Shown: positions 36,601-49,700 of the stretch, piece by piece | Layout of the letters: every line of letters begins with the position of its first letter | How positions within the stretch are numbered: the stretch's first letter is position 1 | NCBI GenBank assembly: GCA_026929865.2 | Contig: CM049408.1 | Span: forward strand, 25,557,501 to 25,621,500 | Direction: 5' to 3' | DNA: 64,000 nucleotides | Origin: Hyperoplus lanceolatus | Taxonomy: Eukaryota > Chordata > Actinopteri > Uranoscopiformes > Ammodytidae | The notes under the pieces: generated by a model | What the model was told of the DNA's origin: nothing | The model's database searches: none | What the model saw: only the letters and a program-made list of their open reading frames with translations | Translations under genes and position numbers: made by a program

Positions 36601-39600
36601 ATTAAATGATGTGCTATGTTTTCCTCCATGTCTGCACTTTCTCATAAAGAGGCAAATCTTGATTTAGTTTGACTTGTCAGAGCTGTCTGACGAGAGATTT
36701 TCTACCATGCTTCAATGCCAAGGTTGAAAATCACATTAAACTGTCTGGCTACTCCTTGACGGGTTGGATTCGTTTCCCATTTTAGCCTCCAAAGTACTAT
36801 TCCCATTTTTGTTTGAATATCCTTTCACCTTTTTATACAAGTTTTTCTATTATTATACATTTTAGTGAACTATTATTATTTCACTGGAGTAGTTAAAGCA
36901 GCCAAAATAGTCTTACTTTGCTCAGAATTTGGATATTTTAACAGGTGCATTATTTTATGTTGGGATTAAACTTGTGACACTACGGACTCAGGACACTTTC
37001 TTAAACTCTGGACCACCCTGTTATTTTATCTGGCAGATATATCAGGGCGACTGTGGCTCAGTTGGTAGAGCGGGTCGGCTGATGATCAAAGGGTTGGAGG
37101 TTCGATCCCCGCCCTTCCACCTGTGTCATAGTTGTTGTGTCCTTGGGCAAGACACTTCACCCACCTTGCCTTGTGTGGATGTCGATAGTTAGCCTGCTAT
37201 CGGTGTAAGAATGTGTGTGTGAATGGTAACGTGTAAATGGCAACAGGTCTCCCTTGCAAAAGAGTCTTCGGACTCAATGGGATATACCTGTATAAATAAA
37301 GGTTAAAAAAAAAATATAGAAACTCCAGTATCTTTTTCTATTTCAGGAATAGTTTCTATTCATTCTATAGATAATGGAGAATCTGCCTGTGATGACAGAC
37401 GTGATAATAACCTTGATAATATCTCCACTGCAATAAAATGCCCAAACAGTCTTCTTAATATTATATTAAAGCTATAGTGCGTAACTTCTGTCGCCCCATA
37501 AGGAATTCTGAGTAATTACAACAACAATGTCGGCGTATCTACATGTGGTGCTTCTTTGTGATCGTGCATGGATTTTATACCTTCTGCTGTTCGTCCAGGT
37601 TTTTTCTTAGCAGTAGAATTAATAACTGAAACATTTCACGGGTGCTTCTTAGTTTTTTTTGTGCTGCCCCTGTGTTGGGGGGCGACACCAGTTTGTAATT
37701 GTGCCATACTGAGAAATACAGAGAGAGTTCTTTTGAGCTGATAGGCTCAATCAACTTGTGCCTTGTTTGACAATGGCTTGAATGTAACCAACATTCATTT
37801 ATATGGCAAAGTTACGCACTATAGCCTTAGGTTTTAAATATCGTATTTTTCAGACAAAGTTAAATACTTTTGTGGGGTGACATAATTCCAAATTTTTTCC
37901 AATAAGGCATCATCTGTTTCTGTAAGAGTATTAAAACAAGGCAGTTCTATTCACTAATATGGTAAAAATGATTCAAACAAAGTATTGAAAGCAGTTAATT
38001 TGCATTGGAAACAAGCGTTATGAGCTAACCAGTTGGCAGATATTTTACTTTCTGAATTTCTGGGCTTAAATTGCTAGGATTTGGTTAAAAATAATAATGT
38101 TCATGACAGTCAAAACTGTCAGCGCTGACGGATACTCTGGTATCTTTAGAGTAAAAAATCCCACAAAGGACTGTAGACACATTATTTTCTGACCCAGGTC
38201 TCATTTTCTTCACCACATTTTGGGTGTTGTAATTGGTGCTATAACAACTTTAAACTCCTGTTTTGTTTCCAGTTCGTCAGAGAGAGGGAGAGATATTAGC
38301 CAGGATATGACAAAGATTATTAAACTCAAGTAGTAAACGTATGCTGCCACAGTCGCTGGGTGAGTACACATAATTTTTTTGCCACATTAGCGGTGAGGTT
38401 TTTCAGGATAGTTGGTCTATTTTAAATACAGTCTATGGTATTCCCACCACTTTTGATTGAAATATCTCAGCAGTTATTAGCTGTAGCAGACGTTCCTTGT
38501 TTAAAGAGGATTAATTATAATGACTTTGGCATTTGGCATTTTTTTTTCATCTATTGCCAATATAAAGTCCACAGTTGTGGCTTCGAGTGAAATAGCTCAA
38601 CATTAAATTGGATGAATTGCCTTGAAACTTAGGACAGACATTCATGCTCCCCTCAGGAAGTATTATAAGAACTTTGGTGAGACTTTTAATCTAGCAACAC
38701 GAGCAGGTTACTTAAATTTCTCCAATGCCAAATACCTGCCGAAACTAATGACATTCCCTTAGCCCTCCAATGTGCTTTGTTGCTTCATTATTTATCAGTG
38801 GAAAATGCCCTAAAACATATTTTCAAATGTAAAGTAGAAGGATTTTCAGATAGTGTTCACATTAAGCCAACATCTTTCAGTAAAAAGCAGATGATAGGTA
38901 AGTAGTGTAAGTGTGTCCACTAGTCAATAAAGGTCAACACTTGTCACTGGTGGATATTAAAAGTATGATTTTGTTGGCAGAATGAGTGGAAAGGCAAAGA
39001 TTTCAGACAGGATGACGGAGGGTTTCTGGAGCAGTCTGACTTTTTAAAACAATAATAATAATACAAAGGCACAGATGTCCGTACTGTTCTGAAATAATGG
39101 AGGAATTTCCATGATTTCCATTTAGTTAATCTGTTTACAGCAAGTCAGATGAAATGGTGATTCATTTGTATACGAGATCTAGTTGTGCACCAGCTCATTC
39201 ATGACATCAGCGGTTTTGGCTTTGTTGCAATCTACACTTTATTCAGGTCCGTCTGATTGCTCTTTATATGTTCTGAGAAAATCTGTCTCTAAGCAACTAT
39301 TTTGATGTTGTTCAAAATAGAGATTTTTTTTTGTTGAGTCGGGCATTTGCATGAGGAGGGAAAGGGATAAAAAAAAGCTCTAGTTTACTGTACATGAAAG
39401 CTGCACACATGCATTTGTACAGTTTAGATTGCCTTGAGAATGGCCTCAGATCGTCTGATAGGAGTTGGCAAGTAAAGGTTGGAAACTGTGCCTTTTGTTT
39501 CTGGCTGTGTCTCATTTTCCACCACCTTCTTTGTCTCTGGAGGTACCTGCACCTAATGAGATCTCCATGTAATTGCTTGCGTGGCCTTGGGTGAAAAATC

Positions 39601-42600
39601 CATTTGAAAAAGGTTTTCACGTGTAGTTTCCTACTAGAGAACTGCTTGAATTCCTTTTATTTTTTTGTCTTTTATGAAACAGGTGTTTGAGCGGCCACCA
39701 AGTTTAACCGCCATTTGTTAGATGAGACAATTGAAAAGCTCTTTTTCAAATACTCTCAACAAAAATATAAATGCAACACTTTTGTTTTTGCTCCCATTTT
39801 TCATGAGATTGACTTAAAGATCTAAAATTCATTCCAGATACACAATTGTACCATTTCTCTCAAACATTGTTCACAAATCGGTCTAAATGTGTGATAGTGA
39901 GCACTTCTGCTTTGCTGAGATAATCCATCCCACCTCACAGGTGTGCCACATCAAGATGCTGATTTGACATCATGATTAGTGCACAGGTGTGCCTTAGACT
40001 GTCCACAATAAAAGGCCACCCTGAAATGTGCATTTTTTTGCTTTATTGGGGGTCTGGGGACTCAGAACCAGTCAGTATCTGGTGTGACCACCATTTGCCT
40101 CATGCAGTGCAACACATCTTCTTTGCATAGAGTTTATCAGATTGTCAATTGTGGCCTGTGGAATGTTGGTCCACTCCTCTTCAATGGCTGTGCGAAGTTG
40201 CTGGAGACGGCTTATGGTGGAGAAATGAACATTCAATGCACGAGCAACAGATCTGGTTGACATTCCTGCTGTCAGCATGCCAATTGCACGCTCCCTCAAT
40301 GCTTGTGGCATCTGTGGCATTTTGCTGTGAGACAAAACTGCACATTTCAGGGTGGCCTTTTATTGTGGACAGTCTAAGGCACACCTGTGCACTAATCATG
40401 ATGTCAGATCAGCATCTTGATGTGGCACACCTGTGAGGTGGGATGGATTATCTCAGCAAAGCAGAAGTGCTCACTATCACACATTTAGACAGATTTGTGA
40501 ACAATGTTTTAGAGAAATGGTACAATTGTGTATCTGGAATGAATTTTAGATCTTTAAGTCCATCTCATGAAAAATGGGAGCAAAAACAAAAGTGTTGCGT
40601 TTATATTTTTGTTGAGTGTAGTTGAAAAATGTTCAACGAAAGTTGGCACACAGCAGAGGATTCTGGTGCTGCTCAATACACACCTACTCTCTGTCCTCAT
40701 GAACACACAGAACTAAATTTTTTGGCAAAGTGTGTGAACCTCCTGAAATCCTTTAGACCTTAAATATATTTGATGCAGCTTAGAGGCCAAAAACCATTAC
40801 CTCTGTCAGAGAGAAGGCTGTCATCCAACAACGGAGTAAAATGGACTCACTAATAGATCACAAGTTAATACCTGGGGAAAAAGGATTCCCATCCGCTCTG
40901 AATGTAGTTTGGCTCCTTTGAAACATAATCAAGGTTAAACCTTTCTTCAGCCAACGATCAATTAGATAAATTAGCCTCTAGGTTGAGCTTCAGTTCAGAG
41001 CTGGTCACACCCTCGTTACAGTAGGCTAAACAAAAGAAAAGCAAGTGGACAAGTGGTTGAGCAGCAAAGACATGTTTTTTTTTTTTAAAGATATTTTTTT
41101 GGCTTTTTTATGCTTTATTGATAGTGTAGAGACAGAGTTGAAATGGGGCAGAGAGGGGAGTGACATGCAGAGCACGACCACGGGCTGGAATCAAACCCCG
41201 GTCCGCTGATGGCCGAGGCCTATGGGGGGGACGCCCTACCAACTGAGCTAAGGGCGTCCCAGCAAAGACATGCTTTAAGCAAAATGGGCAACGGGCCTGT
41301 GAGTCCAATTTGTATGTTAGTTTGGCATACTCTCAGATTCAGCTGAATACAGCCTTTGTTAAAACACAGCAAAACTAGTAAGAAAGAAAAGGAGCCAAAA
41401 TGTAAGACAACAATAAATGTTCCAAGGAATGAGAAAAAAAGACAAATTGAATAATCGTAAGTATATGCCATGTTACATGAAACCCCAAGAGTTGAATTTC
41501 TCATTCTTATTCCGACATGTTGCTGTATTTCATTGCAGTGGCTGATTGGAGACAGAGACAGTCACTGTGGGGTCATCTGCTCGCGGACGCAGGGGAAGCC
41601 GGTGTGCGGCTCGGACGGACGGAGCTATGAGACAGGCTGTGAGCTGCAGAGGGCGCGCTGCAAAGACAAAACACTGACGCTGGCACACCGTGGCCGCTGT
41701 CGAGGTGAGTGTTGAACTCTGGTTATAGTTTGTACAATATGTTCATATTCCAATCCTCATAATTCCTTACTATTTAGTATACCAGAAAAAGACTTAGGAT
41801 GTCCCAAATACTTGCAGGTCAAATGCAGTATGCCAAAAAATACTGAATAAGCTGAACTCTGGTTATAGTTTGTACAATATGGAAGTTTTCTTGAGAGACT
41901 TGGAGACATTTTGCAACAAGTTATCTCTCAGGTCACATTCGAGGAAAGGTTTTTCTGAACAGTTTGTACTTACAAATCCGTTACTTCTAGACAGTAAATC
42001 TGAGAGATAAAACAGAGGATCAAGTATTTTCATTTTTACATCATACTGAAATTGATAGAAATATGCTTCCAGCAAACTCAATGCCTCTGAAATCTATGTT
42101 CATTCATACATCACATTCATGCATCAATCATACTGTCAGGGTGTCATACAGGTACAGGGGTGCTGTGAAGGAGCTGCACACATTTTTTGATATAATAAAG
42201 AAAACACAATATTATGGCCACTCTTACCAGTTTGACATAACACAAAAACATGAAGTTAATGCTTAAAAGTGTGCATCTCCCGTTTTAACCATGACATTAT
42301 GTGATTTTTGCTGTTTAGGTAAAAACTGGGCAAAAATCGATCAGTTGCCGGTTGCTCAGGCACCAACTTCCACATCTGAAGTGAGAGACGTGGAGGTCAA
42401 AAGTCCAGGTAAGGCAGAGGAAACCTCTAAATATATTTTATTTTAATCGACCAGTCCAACAAACAGAAAGTGATTATGAGGTGCAAAGCAGCCCTACATT
42501 TATGGAAGTAAATGAGTGTCATCGGATTTTGAAAATAAAAAGCCATTGAATTTTAAGCACTGAATATTTATGCATATTTTTGAAATAACGTATCTGAATT

Positions 42601-43675
42601 TTTTGCAGCATTGAAATAATGTATCTGAATTTTTTGCCGCATTGAAATAATGTATCTGAATTTTTTGCCTCAGAATTTAACTCATTAAATTTTAAACAGC
42701 TCATTTTCACCTTTATTTTACAATGTTTTAAAATTCAAAATCAAATATTCAACGTTAAAAAATTCAACGTGCCAAATTCAACTGCAAAATCCCATGTATG
42801 AAATTCAGAGTAAAACTTTGGGCAACCAAGGAAGAGCAATCGATCATAGATGCTAGATCGCTAGATATGCTAGCCATTATATTCTTCCCTATATAGAAAC
42901 ATGTTTGTACTCACCCAAGCACTATCGTACTTGTGTTGCCGTTTGACATGGCTAAAACCTGATTTGCCTTCCTGCATCAGTCAGGGGTATCCAAGGCAAC
43001 AAGCTAATATTCCCACTGGCACTCTTGTTTGAACGCGATCGAGCATCTATGATCGATTGCTCTTCCTTGGGTCCCCAAAGTTTTACTCTGAATTTCATAC
43101 ATGGGATTTTGCAGTTGAATTTGGCACGTTGAATTTTTTAACGTTGAATATTTGATTTTGAATTTAAGAAAATTGTAAAATAAAAGGTGAAAATGAGTTG
43201 TTTAAAATGTTATGAGTTAAATTCAGAGGCAAAACATTCAGATACATTATTTCAATGCGGCAAAAAAATCAGATACATTATTTCAATGCATAAATATTCA
43301 GTGCTTAAAATTCAATGGCTTTTTATTTTCAAAATCCGATGACACTCATTTACTTCCATATACATTTTGATTAAAAATGCTGGAACATAATCCTGATTTG
43401 GAGGTTATACAGTGAAAACTTAAGTGAGCAGAAGAATACAACTGATTTTCTCGAGACTCATTCATAGAGCATGTTTAAGAGGTTGCAGCTTGAACACCTG
43501 AGGCTTTTGGGGAAAAGTGGAACTGAGGGAGAAGATGTCTTTCATTTTCCGCCTCCATGTCGGTGTGTAAGTTTTAACAGACCAGGATCACACACTTCCT
43601 CAGTCTCTGGATGCCAGCCACTCAACAACAGCATAGATTGATAGGTCTAGAGTCAAGGTTGGAGCTTGTCAAGCC

Positions 43676-43707
<32 letters not shown>

Positions 43708-46700
43708 TTTTTAAGCCCACTGCCCATTAGAAAAAAAAACAGCCCCAACCAAATCCATTTTTGGAGTGAATTTGTTCCCCCTCTGTATGTTCGTACATGG
43801 TTTTGTTTCATAATACCGGTTGTGTGCCAGGCAAAAGAAAGGGGGGCAAGGCTCGTACAGTCTTCAAAGATGCGACAAGCCTGTTTAGTTGTATTGGAAC
43901 TACAGCTTTATTTAAGCAGGCAGTTCACAAACCAATCCTTTTTTACAATGACAAAGCCTAGCGTAGGTTTACAAAGGTGTTCGTGAGATCCAGATTGAAC
44001 ACAACAGATACATTTAACTATAACACATAGAAATCGCTAACAGGTACAACAAACAACCACAAGCAACAACAAACACATAACTATAATACGACAGGCGGAT
44101 CTGTTTATTATTTAGCTGTGAATAAACAACACAACATTGCTCATTACTCATAAGATGATACATTATAGCCTTTTTTCAGACAGGGTAAGTACCATGTGTT
44201 TTTGGCAGTAGGTCAAACATAACGTTTTTAATTGGCGGAGATGAACTTTTGAAACAATACCTCATTGGCTTGCTTTGCCAAAATGAATAAAAATAAAGAA
44301 ACACACCACACCTTAAGATTCACATTTATTGCTGCTTTTTCACAATAACCAAGCACAGACAAGAATGTGACATAAAGTTGTTTTTACATCCATAAATCAG
44401 ACTTATTTAAATAAGCTGTTGGATCTGCGGTACGATATTGGACTGTTTTTATTGCAATACAAGCACTACAATGTTAAGCCTTGTTTCCAAAGTAAGACTA
44501 AATATACTAATTCCATGTTTATAAACTCATGTAACCATGTCCGTCCGTCTCGGTGACTTCATCACTCATTTCTGGCTCTGTCAGCAGGAGACAACATGTC
44601 TGTCTCCTCTCAGGTCTAGAGGCGACTTTTTTAAACTTTTATTTACCCAGGGAGAATGTTTGTCAAGAGTGGAGGACTGCGGTCACACTGGTCAGCTCCC
44701 TGGTGTAAATGCTTGTATAAGAACAGTTGAACATGATTCTCAACTCCACGCAAGCTGTGAGTGCAATAAAAACAGAAGTTACTGAAGGGATTTTGAACTA
44801 GTGACCAGCTAGTGTGAGGAGCCCACTTCATTCTCTGACCTTTTTTGACACTTTCATCTCAATCCCCTGAGAGCAGGTCTGGCCCATCAGAGCTGCAGGA
44901 ACACAGGCACACTTTCCAAACACTGAAAAAATCATGACGCACTCCTCAGCTCTAACAATGAGGTGCTCATAACCTACCTCTGGCACTGCTAATGGTCAGT
45001 GTCTAAGAATGTGTTGTTGAAGCATTTTTTGTATAGTGTAATACAAGGTTTTTCACTTGTCTCGGCTTAGCATTACATTTTAGGGCCACCTTGAGGGAAA
45101 GAAATCCGACAATATAACGAGAATAAAGTTGTCATTTGACGAGAGAAAAGGGTACAATAAATATGTAAGACTTTATTCTCGTAATTCTTTATTTTTTTTG
45201 CTTCAACGTGGCTGTAGTACGCCATCGTAGATGTATCTGCGGTGCAAGAAGTTTTTTGTTTTCTGTCTGGAAAAAGCAGTGCACAAAGTGAACTTATTAT
45301 CTACCACCTACATGTCAGACAGTGCTCGGTGGCCAATGGTAGTAAACTGTGGTTGATTCAGTTCACAGGTGTGAACAGGGTGTTGGTGATGAAGAACATG
45401 CATCTTCAGTAAAACAAAACAGGGTTGCTGGAGGATTGTATGCAGTGTATGAGAGAAGGTTGTCCTTTCATTACAGATGCAGGTCAATCTAAGTGTCGGA
45501 TGGAGAGGAACCAGGCTTTGGAACAAGCCCGGAGACCACAGGAATCCATGTTTATCCCAGAATGCAATGAGGATGGAACGTTTGCCCAGGTCTGTATCCG
45601 ATCATCCACGGCATTTCCTTCCATTTAAAATCTGTCAATCTTTCTTTAAATTTCCCCCACATCATTCAATACATGAGTTCCACTTCACTGAACAAAATAT
45701 TTGATTGTAACTTCACCTTTGTCGTGTTTATACCCTGATATACCAACCACGTATATTACAAAGCTTGTGTAATTTTTGGCGTGATCTACCTTTTTTTGCA
45801 TCTGCAGGTCCAGTGCCATACTCTGACAGGTTACTGCTGGTGTGTCACCAGTGACGGCAAGCCAGTGAGTGGCTCCTCAGTGCACAACAGGACCCCGGTG
45901 TGTTCAGGTACTGGGGGGAAACCAGCCCGGCAACCTGTGGATGAAATATCCAGGTTTTTTAAAAGTAATCTTACATTTGTCCCATTCAAGGTTGCGAATT
46001 TATATGACATCCGCCAATACAACTTGCATCAGTCTTACTTGTGCAACAGGCAGCTGCACTTCAGAGTAAAGTTTAAAAAGTTTTTATTAGCATGAAGAAG
46101 TAACATTCAGTAACAGGCATTTAAAAATGTCAATGGTGGCTTTATTTGTAGAATCTTGAGGCCAAGAACGCTTGGGATTTGACCAAATAACTTTTGGTCA
46201 GATGAAGAACTTTACTTTTTGTAGGATTCAAAAATAACTAGAAATATTTGTATTCATAGGATTCAGTTCCTACCAAAGAAAACGATGAGAATAGATGTGG
46301 TGTATACGTATCTGCACAGTGCATTCAAGGTAGAACTCAAATTGAGTAAATTATCAGTGAACTGACCGTACATCTGAAACAAATGACTATTAGGAAGCCT
46401 GGCTGTGCTGATTAAGGATAAATAGTGAACACAATCTTTGGGTTACAGTTAAAGAGGGTCTGTCTTTGCCTTACTGTGGGTAGATGTGTATTACATGTCA
46501 TGTGGCGTATAGCAGGTGCAAGGTCAACGAGAAGGCTAATAGCCATACATCCAGGGGCCTCTCGTCCCGCCCCCCTCTCCCCTCTGGACTAACTGCTCTC
46601 AGCAGGCCGGAGCAGGGAGAGAGTGGGGCTATGCACACTCATTCTGGATGGGAACACTTTATGATAATCACCATCATTTTCCCTCAGAAGATAATACACA

Positions 46701-49700
46701 GGGGTCTTTGCCAGAATTGGATTGCATAGCCACTCGAGCATATGGTGCACATTTAGTGGAGAGAGCGTGGTGAGAGTGGTCGCATGCCCCTCTGAAGCTG
46801 CTCAACAGATTGCCAGAGGCTTCCCGCTCTCTCTCTCTCTCTCTCTCTATCTTTTCCTGCTCATTTTCTTTATCTCTCCCGCTCCAAATCTTTTTCTCTG
46901 GAATTCCCACTTGTGCCACTAATTACCTGTATGGTGGTATCCCATGGCACCTGCTGTGTTACAATCCTTGGAATAGAATCCTTAAATTTCACCAGTATTA
47001 TGTGTATCCATTCCGACTAGAAAACCACAGTACTTTTCCTATTTACAAACACAGAAGTTCAGAGGTTCAGAGTCAAGCTCAAGTTATTTTTTTGTTTCTA
47101 CATCAGAAAGTAATCTAGATCTTTTGGAGTAAACAATTCATTGTGTGACTCATTGTGTTCAGGTATTGAGGGGAAACAGATTTTTCTGAATCCTAAAAGA
47201 AGTTTGCTTAAGTGCCCCGCTAGAAGCCTTTGGTGGAGTAACTTTTACATTAACTTGACAGTGATCTATCAGTTCATTGATATTTTTTTACCATCTCTTC
47301 CTGATTTATGACAGGGTCCTTCTACTTTTGATTCCTCAGCTCGCTGTTCCCTTTGCAATAGATGAATGGCAAAATAATGTGTCGGTGTTACCAGAATTTA
47401 ATTGTGCACACAGATTTACTAACTTAAGTCTAGATGTGGCACAATTCTGTTCAAATTAATACATTTGGTTTAGAAATAAAATGCTGTCCGTGGCCTTAGA
47501 ATCAGGCTTTTTCAAAAGTACCAGCACTTACCAACACTCAATAGTTTACCAAGACACTGGATGTGCAGTGTTCTCCAAAATGGAGCTGCAACCATTAATC
47601 GATAAGCTGGAAAGTATTTAAAGAAAAATAATATTTAGAATAATTGTTTTATTAATTTTTGAAGTGAAATGTGGTTTATGGCACAACACAATATCCACCG
47701 GTCTCCTTTCTGTCCTGCATAAGATCCAATATCTTCATTGTTTCTTGCAAAGGTATGTATAACACTGGAACCAGAATCTGGGCAGAATAGACCTCATACT
47801 ATATACAGCTGCTACAGTTATACTTACCTTTCAACAAATAACCCTTACTGACATGCTCAGACACCCCTGTACACTATGACCCAAATCAATCATTTCGCAT
47901 ACATTTGCAGGAAACTTCCGTGAATTTATGGGAACTCATGCTGGGACAAGTGGATTGTCAGGTAGTACATTTCATCCAGTTGCCTTCACGTGAATTTCTC
48001 GCCTTTGACCCTCTGTTTTAATGGTCTAATTTTGCATCAATGCATGAAACTACCTACATGCATGCCCCATACGAGAATGATATCTGGAAATGTATTTGTT
48101 TTCAGAGGGTGCAGATCACTCAAGTTTGCATTTGTAAGCTTTAGGATAAAAGAACAAGCATTAAAGGTTCAATATGTGCCTGCTATCAAGTACTAACAGA
48201 ATGTACTGATCAAACTTTGATAAATAGCTGTGTCTAATCCGTAACTCAAGGCTTCAGTGAGTTGGGTAATCTGTGGAAGTGATGTTTTTCTTTAAGGCTG
48301 TGTTCTCCTGGAACAATCAAACTTCATTCTTAATCATAAAACAGCTGGGAACTGACTCAAGGTCTTGTAAGATGATTTATTTCCAGTAAGGTGGTAAATT
48401 ATGAAAGCGAATGAAAGTCTAAAATTAATAAACAGTGTTTTATAATTAAATTATTCAATTGTTGTATATGAGTTGTTGCTGTGGTTTAGTCTTTGCGTTG
48501 TACATGTTATGTTTTATTTTTTCCTATTCTCTACAGGGTCAGTAACCGATAGACCACCAGCTCCACCGGGCTCTGGTAGAAAAGGTGAGCTCAGATCTGT
48601 TGTAGGTTGTGTGTGCATGAGTGTGAGTGCATTGAGTGAGTTTGTTTGAAAAGAGACAGAGAGAGAGAGAGACCACACAGAGCAAAATGTCTTTTGACCT
48701 GATTTTGTTCCATCTAATTCGTGCAAAGTCCATATTTGTGCAGAGCAGAAAGTTACATCATGATTCACTTGAATTGTTAAGGGACTTAGATGAAAATGTC
48801 TTTATAGTTGAGGAGTGCGTCCTTAAATCGCTTTATTCCCCCTTTGGCAAGTTTGCCTGATCCTGACCCTTTTTAAAATGAAAAGATACAGACACAGTAT
48901 AACTAATCCAAAGGTTTTCCTTTAATAAATGCATCAGTATTAACACTTTTAGCTATATGACAAAAGCACAAGAGAAAAGATGGACAGCCTCTGGGTTTCC
49001 TGTTTAAAATGTATTTTACAGTGCTAGAGTATAGTTATAGTTTGCTATTATGTTTCTATTCATTGTTTCTTTCCCCCTCACAATTTGTAGCACACAGTCC
49101 AGACCTGGATCAAACAGTACTTGACAAATACTTAATACTTCTAAAGTGACTATGAGGAACTTTCAGTTTCTGTTGATTCTACCGGCCCCTTTGTACAAAA
49201 GCGATAGTGTTTTAAAGACACCAGCGCCACATGCATTTATTTTGGAAGCGAATGAATTTACATGTGACTTTGTAAGATTAATAATGGTAATATGACGATG
49301 GTGAAGCAAAGTAAACTTCGATTGAGTACCGTTCGGGAAACACAGCCTGCCCTGAATCGTTTGGTCCAGATTGGCTAGGATTCAGAACCGAGCAAAGGCA
49401 CTAATAATAACTTGAGAAAAATAGCGTTGTTTTCTCTGATGGTCTCGTTTGGGGTTACAGGTCATTTATGATCATCAGAGGAAAACTTTGATTCTTTCAT
49501 AGACATTTTAAAGCTCCTCGTAGTCTCTTTAAGTTACAGAATTTGTATAAACAAGCATAAGCATACATCATCAGTGTGTTTCTCAATGGGAAATTTCAGA
49601 AAGTGTATAAAAAAATAAATCTATCATATCTGCAGGAAGATGCAAACAAATACTGGTGGATATTTCAAAATAGTGTTTGACCCAGGTTTGCACTTGTCTA

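Larger units (their letters stand above)
23737..41538 (+). other. SMOC1 intron 1, 17.8 kb
   Basis: It is by far the longest intron. It holds microsatellites (24776-24860, 29638-29679, 33614-33685), a SINE at 37045-37314, a TIR element at 37471-37825, decayed teleost repeats (34970-35230, 35817-36110, 38585-38790), a Tc1 deletion element (39753-40618) and a SINE at 41075-41260. Unique, mixed-complexity stretches at about 26260-26480, 29080-29350, 31100-31270 and 33880-34340 look like candidate regulatory DNA. No other coding exon is seen. Confidence 0.7.
42409..45476 (+). other. SMOC1 intron 3 with a large palindromic element
   Basis: It holds the 856-bp inverted-repeat element (42503-43358), a C run then CA tract (43674-43706), and AATAAAGTTGTCATTTGACG-type decayed repeat near 45115-45190. 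No exon is recognised. Confidence 0.65.
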
